A DNA stretch of 48,327 nt from JAVJSD01 sp040219575 (GCA_040219575.1 JAVJSD010000133.1:1-48327); one strand, 5' to 3'; positions 37,669 through 47,248 are shown, counted from the stretch's first letter. Numbers and translations: made by a program. Notes: generated by a model not told the origin, from the sequence alone.

Positions 37669-38700
37669 TCAGCCGACTTGCGAACGGATCTCGAGGCCGC
37701 CGCCGTCGACCAGCAGATCGTGCACCCGTTCGAATTCCTCGTGGCTGGTGAAGTGGATCACGATCCGGCCGCGGCCCTTGGTTCCCTGGCGGATCTCGGT
37801 CTTGGTGCCCAAGGCGATGCGGAGTTCTCTCTCCAGGGACGCCACCTGCTCGCTTTGGGTTCGCCGCTTTCGCCGCTTGGCGGCCGCTGGTTGCAGGCCC
37901 GTTTCGTCGGCGTCCAACAGCTCCACCGTCTCGCGCACGGTTCGCTCGGTGTCGCGAACGCTCATCCCCTCTTCCTGAATGCGGCGGCAGAATTCGATCT
38001 GCCGGCGTTCGTCGCCCAGCGGCAACAGCGCTCGCGCGTGGCCGGCCGAAATCGAACCGTCTCCCAGCGCCTTCTGCACCACTGGCGGCAATTCCAGCAG
38101 GCGCATCAGATTCGAGATCGTGGCCCGATCGATCTTCAGCCGCCGTGCCAGCTCTTCCTGCGGGCAGCCGTGTTGGTCGAGATAGCGGCGGAAGGAGAGC
38201 GCCTTTTCGATCGGGTTGAGATCCTTGCGCTGCAGGTTTTCGACGATGGCCAGCTCGGCCACCAGCCGATCGTCCGCCTCGCGCAGCCGGGCGGGGATGG
38301 TCGTCCAGCCGGCCTGAATGGCCGCCCGCAGTCGGCGTTCGCCGGAGATCAGCTGATAGCGGTCTCCCTGCCGGCGGACGAGGATCGGCTGGAGCAGTTC
38401 GTGCTCCTTGAGACTTTCGGCAAGCGAGGAGATCTCGGAGGCGCTGAATTCGCGGCGGGGTTGAAAGGGATTGTCGTCGATGTCGAACACGTTGAGCGTC
38501 AACGAGTCGGTGCTAGCAGTCGGCGTGGGCGCGGCGCCGGAGGGCGGCGAGTCGGCGTCCTCCTCGACGCGGGCGATGTGCAAGCGGGCGGATTCCGCCG
38601 GCGGCGCCTCGGCGGGCGGCTGCGGTTGGGGCTGATCGCCCTCGGGCGGCGTGCCGAGCAGGGCGGCCAATCCGCGTCCCAAACGTCGTTCCTTAGTCAC
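37669..38700 (-). CDS. parB: Chromosome partitioning protein ParB
   Basis: ParB loads at parS sites, spreads as a CTP-dependent clamp and helps origin segregation. I start at GTG 38700 (MTKERRLGRGLAALLG), the usual ParB N terminus; this start overlaps the parA stop by eight bases. The 343 residues show DNPFQPRREF (76-85), the CTP-site block GERRLRAA (120-127) and a helix-turn-helix (EELARRLKIDRATISNLMRL). ISAGHARALL follows. The C-terminal dimer domain is joined by a basic linker. Confidence 0.96.
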   Translation of the reverse strand: MTKERRLGRGLAALLGTPPEGDQPQPQPPAEAPPAESARLHIARVEEDADSPPSGAAPTPTASTDSLTLNVFDIDDNPFQPRREFSASEISSLAESLKEHELLQPILVRRQGDRYQLISGERRLRAAIQAGWTTIPARLREADDRLVAELAIVENLQRKDLNPIEKALSFRRYLDQHGCPQEELARRLKIDRATISNLMRLLELPPVVQKALGDGSISAGHARALLPLGDERRQIEFCRRIQEEGMSVRDTERTVRETVELLDADETGLQPAAAKRRKRRTQSEQVASLERELRIALGTKTEIRQGTKGRGRIVIHFTSHEEFERVHDLLVDGGGLEIRSQVG

Positions 38701-39439
38701 GTTCCAATACCTCCATGCAAAGTTCGACGTATGCGCGGGCCCCGTTGGCTCGGGGGGCATAGTCCATGACGGATAAGCCGTGACTGGGCGCTTCGGCCAC
38801 CGCCACGTCTCGGGGGATTACGGTGTGAAAGACAATGTCGCCGAAGAACTCGCGGACCTCGGCGTCGACTTCTTCGGTCAGTTCCAGCCGCGGGTCGTAC
38901 ATGGTGAGCAGGATTCCTCCGAACTCGAGCTTGCCGCCCCGCTTCTGCATCACGTCGCGAATGACGTGAATCATCTGCGTGAGCCCCTCCATGGCGAAGT
39001 ACTCGCACTGAATCGGCATCAGCACTTCGTTGGAGGCGGCCAGGGCGGTTCGTGTCAGCGATCCCAGCGAGGGGGGGCAATCGATCAATACGAAGTCGAA
39101 ATCGGTCATTCCTCGCGCCAGGTGTTCCAACAGCAGTTCGCCGTTCTCCTCGGCGGAATTGGCCAGGGCTTCGACGTCCTCGAAACTCCGGCTTCCCGGC
39201 AGCAGCATCAGGTTTTCGGTGTTTGTCTCCTGCAGAGACTCCCGCACCGGACTCGACTGCAACAGGGCGTGGCGGGGCGTCGGTTTCCCGCCGGCCCCGG
39301 AGGTGGCGTTGCACTGGGGATCGAGGTCGATCAACAGCGTGCGCATTCCCCCACGGGCCAGGCCCGCCGCCAGATTGAGCGCCGTGGTGGTCTTGCCGAC
39401 CCCGCCCTTCTGATTGGCGATACAGAGAATACGGCCCAC
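38693..39439 (-). CDS. parA: Chromosome partitioning ATPase ParA (Soj)
   Basis: A Walker-type ATPase that positions ParB-bound origins. I start at GTG 39439, which has GGAGG about 7 bases upstream and gives MGRILCIANQKGGVGKTTTA at once; the longer frame upstream is repeat-rich. The 248 residues match the chromosomal Soj form without an N-terminal DNA-binding extension. The deviant Walker A KGGVGKTT is at 11-18, LIDLDPQ follows, and FVLIDCPPSLG is the second motif. It is translationally coupled to parB. Confidence 0.96.
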   Translation of the reverse strand: MGRILCIANQKGGVGKTTTALNLAAGLARGGMRTLLIDLDPQCNATSGAGGKPTPRHALLQSSPVRESLQETNTENLMLLPGSRSFEDVEALANSAEENGELLLEHLARGMTDFDFVLIDCPPSLGSLTRTALAASNEVLMPIQCEYFAMEGLTQMIHVIRDVMQKRGGKLEFGGILLTMYDPRLELTEEVDAEVREFFGDIVFHTVIPRDVAVAEAPSHGLSVMDYAPRANGARAYVELCMEVLERD

Positions 39440-39531
39440 ATTCCGCCTCCGGCGCAAAGGTGGCGACAGCCGCCACGCAAGTCGGCGGATTCTAACGGGC
39501 AGTCGCACATATCGAGAATGCCAATCTTGGC

Positions 39532-39589
39532 GCGGGCCGGCACGACGAGGACCAACACGAGCGGGCCGGCACGACGAGGACCAACACGA
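39532..39589. repeat. 29-base tandem repeat upstream of parA
   Basis: Two exact copies of a 29-base unit, starting GCGGGCCGGCACGACGAGGA and ending CCAACACGA, in direct tandem. Confidence 0.9.
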
Positions 39590-39610
39590 GCCGGGCGACG
39601 GCGAGGCCGA

Positions 39611-39626
39611 CGTTTCACGTGAAACG
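39611..39626. promoter_or_regulatory. parS site 1
   Basis: CGTTTCACGTGAAACG, a perfect 16-base palindrome, matches the bacterial parS core GTTTCACGTGAAAC exactly. It lies 172 bases upstream of parA. Confidence 0.92.
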
Positions 39627-39647
39627 TTCGAGTTCGCCCAGAACACC

Positions 39648-39663
39648 TGTTTGACGTGAAACA
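39648..39663. promoter_or_regulatory. parS site 2 (one mismatch)
   Basis: TGTTTGACGTGAAACA differs from the consensus parS at one base (G for C at position 6). It lies 21 bases after site 1. Confidence 0.8.
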
Positions 39664-39801
39664 CTCGGATTGCGGAATCGGCAGGGTTTCCCGTCGTCGA
39701 CGTGGCAGGGGCTTGGTGGCCGGAGCGGGGAACGTCGGCGAGTCGGTGCGGGTGGCGGCGCGGATTCACGGCCGGGGGCGGCCATGCTACGCGGTGGGGC
39801 C

Positions 39802-39817
39802 GGTTTCACGTGAAACG
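39802..39817. promoter_or_regulatory. parS site 3
   Basis: GGTTTCACGTGAAACG contains the exact 14-base parS core. The three sites span about 210 bases between parA and the HD-GYP gene. I see no other gene in the interval 39440-40075. Confidence 0.9.
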
Positions 39818-40075
39818 GCGACGTGCCGCCGATGGCGACGAGCGCCTTGCGGGGGTGAGCGAAGAACCGAACCAATCCGCAGACGTGTCAGGACGCCGTC
39901 ATCCCGCGCAGCTGCGCGATTCCCCACTTTCCGACCACCGGCAACCTCAGGCGGTGGGCCTGAATTTCGCCGCCTACGCTTGCTTGCCGCCGACGGCATT
40001 TTTTTGCCCGGCGTCGTGCCGTGACCTACGCTTTTTCTACGAGTCGCATTCGTCTAAATAGGGGCGCACCTTTCG

Positions 40076-41716
40076 ATGAGCCTGGTCTACACCGATCAAA
40101 CGCAGTCGCACAGCCAGGCGAACACGGACGCCGAATTCGCGCCGCTGTCGGATTCGCTGGCAGGCTGGTTCAAGAACCCGTTTTCGATCTGGGACGGGGA
40201 GCAGGGCGAATTGCTCTATCACCCGGCGGACGCCCCGCAGGGCGACACGCTGTTGATCGGCGAATTGGTTCGCCAGGTCGTTCGCCGCGAAACGCCGGAG
40301 TTGATTGCCGAGTGCCGTGGCGCGGTCGTACTGGCGTTGCCCCTCGTTCACCGCCGGCAACCGCTTGCCGCGGTGGCCTGTTTCGCGCTGCACGCCGAGC
40401 GCGTCGCCGAACAGGAGCTGGGCAAACTGCTGGCGATGGACGCCGCCGACGCCAAACGTTGGCGCGCCAAGCAAGACTGCTGGACGCCGTCGGCGCTATT
40501 GCAAATGGGGGCGCTGGCGATCGAGCACCTCGCCGCGTTGCAGCGAACCGAGCAGTTGAGCGACGAGATCGACAAGGTCTCCGACAATCTGGCGGCGACC
40601 TACGAGGAAATCTCGCTGCTGCACGGCGTCACGCAGAATCTGCGGCTCAGCAGCAGCGACGAGGACCTGGGGCAGCTAGCACTCGACTGGTTGCTGGAGT
40701 GCGTCGGCGCCGAGGGAGTAGCGCTGCAGTACTTGCCCGTCTCGGAAGAAGGCAAGGCGACCTACCGCGCCCGTACGGCGCCGATCCTGCTCTCGTCGGG
40801 CGAGTGTCCGCTCACCTCGGAGCAGTTCGAGCAACTCATCGAGCATTTGAAGCTCGAGCCCGGCTGTGGGCCGTACGTGGGCAACGCCAACGTGACGGCC
40901 AGCGAGCATTGGCCGTTTCCTTCGGTCGAGAACCTGATCGTCACGCCGCTGGCCGAGGGATCGAATGTGTTCGGCTGGTTGGCGGCCTTCAACCATTCGG
41001 CCCGCAGCGAGTTCGGCACGGTGGAGGCCAGCCTGCTGAGTTCGGTCAGCGCCATCCTGGGAATTCACAGCGGCAACCACGAACTGTACCGGCAGCAGGC
41101 GGAGTTTCTGGCCAGCGTGGTGCGGGCGCTCACGTCGGCGATCGACGCCAAGGACCCGTACACCTGCGGACACAGCGATCGCGTGGCGCGGGTCTCGGTA
41201 CGGCTGGCGCAGGAACTGGGTGTGGACGAAACGACCATCAACACGCTGTACATGGCGGGCCTGCTGCACGACATCGGCAAGATCGGCATCGACGACAGCG
41301 TGCTGCGCAAGCCGGGCCGACTCACCGATGCGGAGTACGAGCACATCAAGCTGCATCCAGAATTGGGGCATCGCATTCTGGCGGATATCCGCCAACTGTC
41401 GAAGGTGCTGCCCATCGTGCTGCATCATCACGAGCAGTGGGACGGCAAAGGGTATCCGCACGGGCTCGAAGGCGAGGAAATCCCGCTGCTAGCACGCATC
41501 GCCGCGGTGGCCGACGCCTTCGACGCGATGTCGAGCGATCGCCCCTACCGCAAGGGAATGCCGATGGAGAAGGTGGAGTCGATCTTCCGCGATGGGGCCG
41601 GCAAGCAATGGGACGCCCAGGTGGTCGACGCGTTCTTCGCCTCGCTCGACGACATTCTCGACATCACCAGTCGCGAACGGGCCGACCTGACGCTCGACGT
41701 CCAGCAGTGGGTCTGA
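40076..41716 (+). CDS. GAF-like and HD-GYP domain signalling protein
   Basis: A 546-residue cytosolic protein. Residues about 60-335 look like two GAF-type sensory segments joined by a helix (the second near 190-330). An HD-GYP phosphodiesterase domain follows from about 345, with GHSDRVARVSVRLAQELG, the metal-binding HDIGKIG (398-404) and HHEQWDGKGYPHGL (451-464). All key residues are present, so it could hydrolyse cyclic-di-GMP. It is divergent from parA, across the parS sites. The ligand of the GAF part is unknown. Confidence 0.92.
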   Translation: MSLVYTDQTQSHSQANTDAEFAPLSDSLAGWFKNPFSIWDGEQGELLYHPADAPQGDTLLIGELVRQVVRRETPELIAECRGAVVLALPLVHRRQPLAAVACFALHAERVAEQELGKLLAMDAADAKRWRAKQDCWTPSALLQMGALAIEHLAALQRTEQLSDEIDKVSDNLAATYEEISLLHGVTQNLRLSSSDEDLGQLALDWLLECVGAEGVALQYLPVSEEGKATYRARTAPILLSSGECPLTSEQFEQLIEHLKLEPGCGPYVGNANVTASEHWPFPSVENLIVTPLAEGSNVFGWLAAFNHSARSEFGTVEASLLSSVSAILGIHSGNHELYRQQAEFLASVVRALTSAIDAKDPYTCGHSDRVARVSVRLAQELGVDETTINTLYMAGLLHDIGKIGIDDSVLRKPGRLTDAEYEHIKLHPELGHRILADIRQLSKVLPIVLHHHEQWDGKGYPHGLEGEEIPLLARIAAVADAFDAMSSDRPYRKGMPMEKVESIFRDGAGKQWDAQVVDAFFASLDDILDITSRERADLTLDVQQWV

Positions 41717-41779
41717 TTGACCTGATTGGACCCGATTGGGTGTGTTTGGGCGTGGGGCGAGAACGCGGCCTGTATTCGC

Positions 41780-42763
41780 TCAGCCCACCGGCAACGCGAC
41801 CACTTCGCCCATCGCATCGCCGCATGCTAGCACCGTGCCCGGATCGGCGTGGCGCGTCTTGACGTAGCCCAGGGCCAGCACGGCTGCGAGCGCCGGAGAC
41901 CAGCTTGCCGACGTCACGCGGCCGACGGCCTCTCCTTCGAAAGTCAGCTCGGCCCCGGCGGCCGGCGCCGACTCACCCTCCAGGCGCACGCCGACCAGCT
42001 GGCGGTTGACGTGTCCCAGCGCATCGATCCGCGCGACCGTCTCCTGGCCCAGGTAGCATCCCTTGTGAAAGCTGATGGCCTGCTCGTCGCGGCCGACTTC
42101 CTGGGGCAGGTTGGCGTCGCTGATGTCCGTCCCGTACAGCGGCGTGCCGGATTCAATTCGCGCCGCATCGAGAATGTCGCGGGAGCATTCGACGGCGCCC
42201 GCCGCCACCAGTCGCTCGCGCAGCGGCTGTTGAAGCGCGGCCTCGACCACCAGGCAATAGGCGCGCGGCTCGACATACGGCAGGCAGCGAATGCGCAGAT
42301 CGATCTCGTCGATCGTGGCCCGCTGTTGGCGGTAGAGTTCGTCGGCGAGCGATGCTCCGGTCAAACCCCGCAGCAACTCGAGCGCCCCTTCGCCGCACAG
42401 CAGCAGCTTGGCGACATCGTCGCTGCGAATCTCGATCGCGACGTCTTCGCGAATCAGGTAGCGATCGAGATGGTCGGCGAGTTTCTGGCATTCGCCGGCG
42501 ACAGTATCCAGCGCCACACCGCCCTCTTCGCGAAACAGGAAGGCGTGTCCCAGAATCTTGCCCTGCAGGTTGCAGAAGAACGCTTCGCACCCCTGCCCCT
42601 CGGCAAGTCCCTTGATGTCGTTGGTGCAGAAATTGTGCAAAAAGGAAGCACCGTCCGCACCGCGAAAGGCGATTTCTCCCCGGTCCGCGAACGCGACCAG
42701 CGCCGCGCCGCGCCGCAGGGCGTTGTACTGTCGCGAGTCGTCTTGGCTTGGGGGGGCGTTCAT
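41780..42763 (-). CDS. ygfZ: YgfZ-type folate-binding protein (iron-sulfur enzyme maintenance)
   Basis: A homologue of the aminomethyltransferase fold protein YgfZ/IBA57, which supports Fe-S enzymes. The 327 residues start at ATG 42763 (MNAPPSQDDSRQ). The family signature KGCYLGQE is at 234-241, and the N-terminal ASFLHNFCTNDIKGL block is typical. The start overlaps the stop of the LarA-like gene by four bases, so the two are coupled. Confidence 0.93.
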   Translation of the reverse strand: MNAPPSQDDSRQYNALRRGAALVAFADRGEIAFRGADGASFLHNFCTNDIKGLAEGQGCEAFFCNLQGKILGHAFLFREEGGVALDTVAGECQKLADHLDRYLIREDVAIEIRSDDVAKLLLCGEGALELLRGLTGASLADELYRQQRATIDEIDLRIRCLPYVEPRAYCLVVEAALQQPLRERLVAAGAVECSRDILDAARIESGTPLYGTDISDANLPQEVGRDEQAISFHKGCYLGQETVARIDALGHVNRQLVGVRLEGESAPAAGAELTFEGEAVGRVTSASWSPALAAVLALGYVKTRHADPGTVLACGDAMGEVVALPVG

Positions 42764-44040
42764 GCGGAGGGCGCGGCGGAGCCTTCGCGGTCCGAGTTGG
42801 AGGCGCCGTTGGAAAGCGTCGGGATCACGAATTGAGAGTTCGCAAGCAGCAGGCAATGCTCGAAGCGACCGGCGAGTCGGGCCACGTCCGAAGGCTCTTC
42901 GACGTAGGCCATGGCCAGGTCCTCGACGTCGTTCTCTTCCAGGCGGCTCAACAGGTAGATGCGGTTGGTTTCGAGCAAGGTCGACAACATGCTGGCCGAG
43001 AGCGCCTGTTCGACGTCGCTCGGCGCGAGGGGTTCGTCTTCGTCGAACAGGTGTTCGAAGTCCGGCAGATAAGGCGCCGCCGCTTTGCGCAACGCCACGC
43101 CGGGCGGTTGATGCAAGTCGCAACAGATGACGATCGCCCCCTGGTTGCTGACGACCAGCGACGCGGCATGCAGCGCGCGGCCGACGTTGGCCCAGGTTTG
43201 ATGTTCTTCGCCGCCTTCGATCGTGGCGACCACCAAATCCGCCCGGTCCGCCACGGCCGCCTGCCAGGCGGCGCGGTACAGGCGTTGTCCCTCTCGCGCC
43301 ACCGCCCCGGCCTCGCCCGCGACGACATGCAGGATTCCGTCGCTGCCGGCGGGCACCACCTGCACCGTGAACTGCACACCCAACAGCCAGGCGGCCTCGG
43401 CCGCTTCCTCGCGCCGCTGCTGGGCCTCCGCGCGCCACCGCGCGTCGCCGGCCGACTGATACCGCGTCTGAGTCTCCGCGTCGGTCAAACCGGGGAACAA
43501 GCTCCCGTAGACGCCGAAATAGTCGGGCTGGGCGTCGTGCCGCACGACGCCGATCGGAATCACCACGTCGGCGTCGCAGACGCGCCGGTTCAGGTAGACG
43601 GGCCGCCCGTCGCGAGTCGCCGCCAAATACGCCAGGCTGTCCTCCACGCGGCAGTCGTGCCGCTCCACCACGATCGCCTGACGATACTCCGGATCAATCA
43701 ACTCGGTGGGATCGAACGCATCGCCGCCATGGTGTTCGGCCAGCACGATCGAGATGTCGCTGGGATAGACGCCGCTCTGCACCAACACATGCACGATGCC
43801 CGCAATGATCGCCCGCGATTGCGGCGTGCCGTGTTCGAGCGTGAGCACGACCCGATCGCCGGGGATGGCGGCGGACGTGAGCGGCGGGAACTCCAGCGGG
43901 TCGCTCACGGCGGCGGCCGACGCGGCCGCCGGATCGCTCAGCGGCGCGCCGGGCGACGCGCCCAACTCGGCCAACCGGCATTTTTCCGGCAGCTCAAGCG
44001 GTAGTCGCTGGTTCGCTCCGTAGACAAGTTGTGACGGCAT
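42760..44040 (-). CDS. LarA-like (lactate racemase family) protein
   Basis: A 426-residue protein resembling the LarA N-terminal domain (DUF2088): GDRVVLTLEHGTPQSRAI followed by DADVVIPIGVVRHDAQPDYF. LarA binds its nickel-pincer cofactor through a Lys in an SGGxK-type motif and through His residues. Here the matching stretch reads FGVYGSLFPGLTD, so no Lys is in that place. His residues are present at HG (about 70) and RHD. A nickel-pincer racemase activity is therefore doubtful, and no larBCE genes are nearby. It is coupled to ygfZ. The assignment to the family is fairly safe; the activity is not. Confidence 0.75.
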   Translation of the reverse strand: MPSQLVYGANQRLPLELPEKCRLAELGASPGAPLSDPAAASAAAVSDPLEFPPLTSAAIPGDRVVLTLEHGTPQSRAIIAGIVHVLVQSGVYPSDISIVLAEHHGGDAFDPTELIDPEYRQAIVVERHDCRVEDSLAYLAATRDGRPVYLNRRVCDADVVIPIGVVRHDAQPDYFGVYGSLFPGLTDAETQTRYQSAGDARWRAEAQQRREEAAEAAWLLGVQFTVQVVPAGSDGILHVVAGEAGAVAREGQRLYRAAWQAAVADRADLVVATIEGGEEHQTWANVGRALHAASLVVSNQGAIVICCDLHQPPGVALRKAAAPYLPDFEHLFDEDEPLAPSDVEQALSASMLSTLLETNRIYLLSRLEENDVEDLAMAYVEEPSDVARLAGRFEHCLLLANSQFVIPTLSNGASNSDREGSAAPSA

Positions 44041-44252
44041 GGCTCACGATCCGATCGTGACGGGCGGCGCGGGAAATTTCGAGGCAAACGTGCGAGGACC
44101 CCTGTTCGAATCTTATCTGCGGCGCTCGCGAGTGGTCAACCGGCGCGGATGGGGGTGAAGTCGAGCTTTACGTCCCTCAACAGAAACCGAATAATCAAGA
44201 GACTGGGCCACACATTGCGCAAGGCGACTGCCCGCAGCGGGACACAACCACC

Positions 44253-46691
44253 ATGATTCATCGTTTGGCGAACGCGACGTTCGGTCGCGTCGTATGCCGT
44301 ATCGCCCTTTGGGCGGCTCTCTGGTCGTGCGTCGGATGCGAGACCGGAGGCACGCCGTCCGGCCCGTCGGCCGATGGTGGACAGGCGTCGACCGACGACT
44401 CGCTCGCGATCCTCCGCTCCATGGTCGATGCCTACCGCGACGCGAAAAGCTACACCGACGAGGCGCAGGTCGTGTTGTCGTACACGCAAGGTGGGCGACA
44501 ACTGCAGGAGAAGCTCGTCCAATCGATGACCTTCGCGCGACCGAATCGCATTTCGTTCGTGGTCGAGCAGGAGGCGTTTCGGGCCACCGTCAAATGCGAC
44601 GGCGTCCGTTTCGTCGCTCGAATCATCGATGAAGCAACCGACGACATGGCCGGGCAGGTCGTCGTCCGCGCGGCGCCGGCCGAACTGAAGCTCCGCGATT
44701 TCTCCTCCGACCCCACGCTCTACGATTACATCAACGGCGTGCTCGTCGCTCCCACGCAGTTGGAGTTGTTGCTCGGCGACGACCCGCTGCCGGTCGCACG
44801 GGGCGAAGGCGTGCAGCGCAAACTGTTAGACGACGGCGCGATCGACGGCCAGCCCTGCTACCGGATTCAAGTCGATGCCTACGCTGGCCAACCCGAGCAG
44901 GGCGCTTTCGTGTTCTGGATCGACAAGCAAAGCCGCATCCTCCGCCGACTGGTGTATCCCAGCGCCCAGGTGCAGGCGAACTTCCCGCCGCAGTATCGCG
45001 ACGTCAAGCTGCAGGTCGACTATGTCGACGCCGCCTTCGACGTCGAGGCGCCCGCGGGTAAGTTCGAGTCCAAGATTCCGCCGGAGCTGCTGCAGGTCGG
45101 CTACTTCGTAGTTCCACCGCCCAAGACGCCGCTCGAACTCGATCTCTACGCGACGCGGCCCGGCCGGTTCGAGTTCGCCTCCGACAACGCCGGCAAGACC
45201 ACCGACGAGGACCTGTTGGGAAGCATCGCCGTGTTGCTCTGGATCGACGACGGCCCGGGCAGCATCGCGACGTTGTCGCAGTTGGCCCGAATTCAGCGGG
45301 CCTATGCCGAAAAACCGAACGTGGCCTTCTATGTCGTGCAGGAGGGCGAGGCGCCGCCGGTGGGCACCGACCTGCCGATTCTGAAAGACACCGGGCTCTA
45401 CGCCCGAGACGTTTTCAAACTCCGCGGCTATCCGTCGCTGGTGGTGCTTGGCGCCGGCGGTAAGGTGCAGTACGCCGAGTTGGGGCCGAATCCTGATCTC
45501 GCCGCCACGCTGCCTCACGTGCTCGACGAGATCCTGGCGGGAAAAGATGTCGGCGCCGCCGAAGCCGCGCGGATGAAGGCCGAGTTGGCGCTGTACCAGC
45601 AACGGCTGATGACCGCCAAGGCGACGGGCTCCATGTCGGTCATCGAAATCCAACAGGCCGAACTGCTCCCAGCCACGTCGCCGGCGCGTCTGACGCTCAA
45701 ACGGCTGTGGACGACCGCGGAGATCTCCGCCCCCGGGAACATTCTGCCGATCCAGACCGACGACGGACCGCGGTTGCTGGTCGTCGGCGCGGGAGGCGAG
45801 GTCGTCGAGCTTTCGCCCACCGGACAGATCGCGGCGCGGCGCCAGCTCGACTTGCCGCCGGGTGCGTCGATCGCCTATGTCCGCAGCAACGTCGATAAGC
45901 AGGGGCGTCGGGCCTTCGCCGCCAGCGCGCGGATGGGGCCGCAGGTGCACCTGTTCGACGACCAGTGGAAGCGAACCGCCAGCTATCCGCCCGGTGAGGA
46001 CGAGCAGCAGGGCGTGCGCGACGTGCAACTGGCCGACCTCAGCGACAGCGGCAAGCTGCAGGCCCTGGTCGGCTTCTGGGGATTCGCCGGCGTGCACGCG
46101 GTCGAGCTCGACGGCGCCAACGTCTGGCGAAACCGCATCTTCCCCACCGCCCTCTCGCTGGCGGTCACGCCGCCCAACGACGTCGGCTGGCGAAAGTTGC
46201 TGGTCACCGGCGAATTGGGCGAAATCGTCGAACTCAATCAGTTCGGCCGCCACGTGCCGCCCTATCACGTCGGGCAGATCCCGATTCAGTACCTCTACGC
46301 CGCGAACTACGAAAACGCCCAAACGCCCTACTGCGGCATCTCGATCGACGCCGAAGGAAAACCTTCCGCCATCGGGCTGGCCGAAGGCGCGCAGCAACGG
46401 CTGGTCGAGCAATGGACCCATTCGCTGCCGTCGGGCATCATGCCGAATCAAATCGAATGGGTCACCTCCGGCAAGTTGCTGGACGACGACGCCGGTCAAT
46501 GGCTGATCGCCGGCCCCGACGGGTCGCTGCACCTGATCGGCGACGACTCGACCTTCTCCGACTACTGGCGCACGGGCAAGCGCCTGACCGGTATGGCGAT
46601 CACGCGGATCGACGGCAAAGGCGCCCTCGTGCTCGCCACCGCCGACGGCGTCGAAGCCTGGAGCGTGGAGCCGAAGAACGAAGCTCCCTAA
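44253..46691 (+). CDS. Three-part lipoprotein: LolA-like, thioredoxin-like and propeller-like regions
   Basis: An 812-residue protein. The N terminus (RVVCRIALWAALWSCVGCET) is a lipoprotein signal; the acylated residue is Cys29 or Cys26. Residues about 50-290 resemble LolA/outer-membrane-lipoprotein sorting domains (YRDAKSYTDEAQVVLSY, FARPNRISFVVEQEAFRATV). Residues about 320-430 look thioredoxin-like (RGYPSLVVLGAGGKVQYAEL), but no CxxC is present. Residues 490-805 are beta-rich, propeller-like (LLVVGAGGEVVELSPTGQIA, LADLSDSGKLQALVGFWGFA). No named family for the whole. It is divergent from the LarA-like gene, with 212 bases between. Confidence 0.75.
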   Translation: MIHRLANATFGRVVCRIALWAALWSCVGCETGGTPSGPSADGGQASTDDSLAILRSMVDAYRDAKSYTDEAQVVLSYTQGGRQLQEKLVQSMTFARPNRISFVVEQEAFRATVKCDGVRFVARIIDEATDDMAGQVVVRAAPAELKLRDFSSDPTLYDYINGVLVAPTQLELLLGDDPLPVARGEGVQRKLLDDGAIDGQPCYRIQVDAYAGQPEQGAFVFWIDKQSRILRRLVYPSAQVQANFPPQYRDVKLQVDYVDAAFDVEAPAGKFESKIPPELLQVGYFVVPPPKTPLELDLYATRPGRFEFASDNAGKTTDEDLLGSIAVLLWIDDGPGSIATLSQLARIQRAYAEKPNVAFYVVQEGEAPPVGTDLPILKDTGLYARDVFKLRGYPSLVVLGAGGKVQYAELGPNPDLAATLPHVLDEILAGKDVGAAEAARMKAELALYQQRLMTAKATGSMSVIEIQQAELLPATSPARLTLKRLWTTAEISAPGNILPIQTDDGPRLLVVGAGGEVVELSPTGQIAARRQLDLPPGASIAYVRSNVDKQGRRAFAASARMGPQVHLFDDQWKRTASYPPGEDEQQGVRDVQLADLSDSGKLQALVGFWGFAGVHAVELDGANVWRNRIFPTALSLAVTPPNDVGWRKLLVTGELGEIVELNQFGRHVPPYHVGQIPIQYLYAANYENAQTPYCGISIDAEGKPSAIGLAEGAQQRLVEQWTHSLPSGIMPNQIEWVTSGKLLDDDAGQWLIAGPDGSLHLIGDDSTFSDYWRTGKRLTGMAITRIDGKGALVLATADGVEAWSVEPKNEAP

Positions 46692-46750
46692 CGCAATTCA
46701 ATTCCGAAACAAAGGGCGAGCTCCAGGGCGTCAGCCCGGGGTGGGTCGAC

Positions 46751-47248
46751 ATGGACTGGCAACTGGAACTGATGTACGCCCTGCGGGCGACTATCGCCGC
46801 GGTGCTGGGCGGGTTTATCGGCTGGGAGCGTCAATGGCACGGGCGCGAAGCGGGCATTCGCACCTATGCCTCGGTGGCGCTGGGATCCTGCGTGTTCGCA
46901 CTTGTCTCGTCGCACATTCCCGGCGCCGAGCCATCTCGCCTGGCCGCGAACATCGTCACCGGCGTGGGCTTTCTGGGGGCCGGAATCATCTTGCGGGAAC
47001 ATGGCCGGACCATCGGCCTGACCACGGCGGCGACCGTCTGGACGAGCGCCGCGGTCGGAACCGCCGTCGGGTTCGGCATGTATCCGCTGGCGGTGCTCAC
47101 CTCGCTGATTATCTTCGGCGTCCTCGCGGTCCATCACATTCCCGGCTGGAATTTGCTCGCCGGCAAGCACGACGCGCATGAACCGGCCGACGCCGGGCAG
47201 CAACTGGCCCCACCGGCGGACGACGCCGCGGAATCGAAGCAAGACTGA
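46751..47248 (+). CDS. MgtC/SapB-family membrane protein
   Basis: A 165-residue protein with about four to five membrane helices. The family block GGFIGWERQWHGREAGIRTY (20-39) is clear. It is followed by GVGFLGAGIILREHG and LTTAATVWTSAAVGTAVGFG. I start at ATG 46751; the in-frame extension upstream overlaps the previous gene. The C-terminal tail is Ala/Asp-rich. MgtC proteins are linked to survival at low magnesium; the role here is unknown. Confidence 0.9.
   Translation: MDWQLELMYALRATIAAVLGGFIGWERQWHGREAGIRTYASVALGSCVFALVSSHIPGAEPSRLAANIVTGVGFLGAGIILREHGRTIGLTTAATVWTSAAVGTAVGFGMYPLAVLTSLIIFGVLAVHHIPGWNLLAGKHDAHEPADAGQQLAPPADDAAESKQD

Noticed and set aside
38701..38760. A longer ParB starting at 38760
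   Set aside because: The first 20 codons overlap parA, and GTG 38700 gives the standard ParB N terminus.
46412..46750. An N-terminal extension of the MgtC-type protein
   Set aside because: It would overlap the end of the preceding lipoprotein gene in another frame and is Arg-rich without family match; the ATG at 46751 starts the family sequence.
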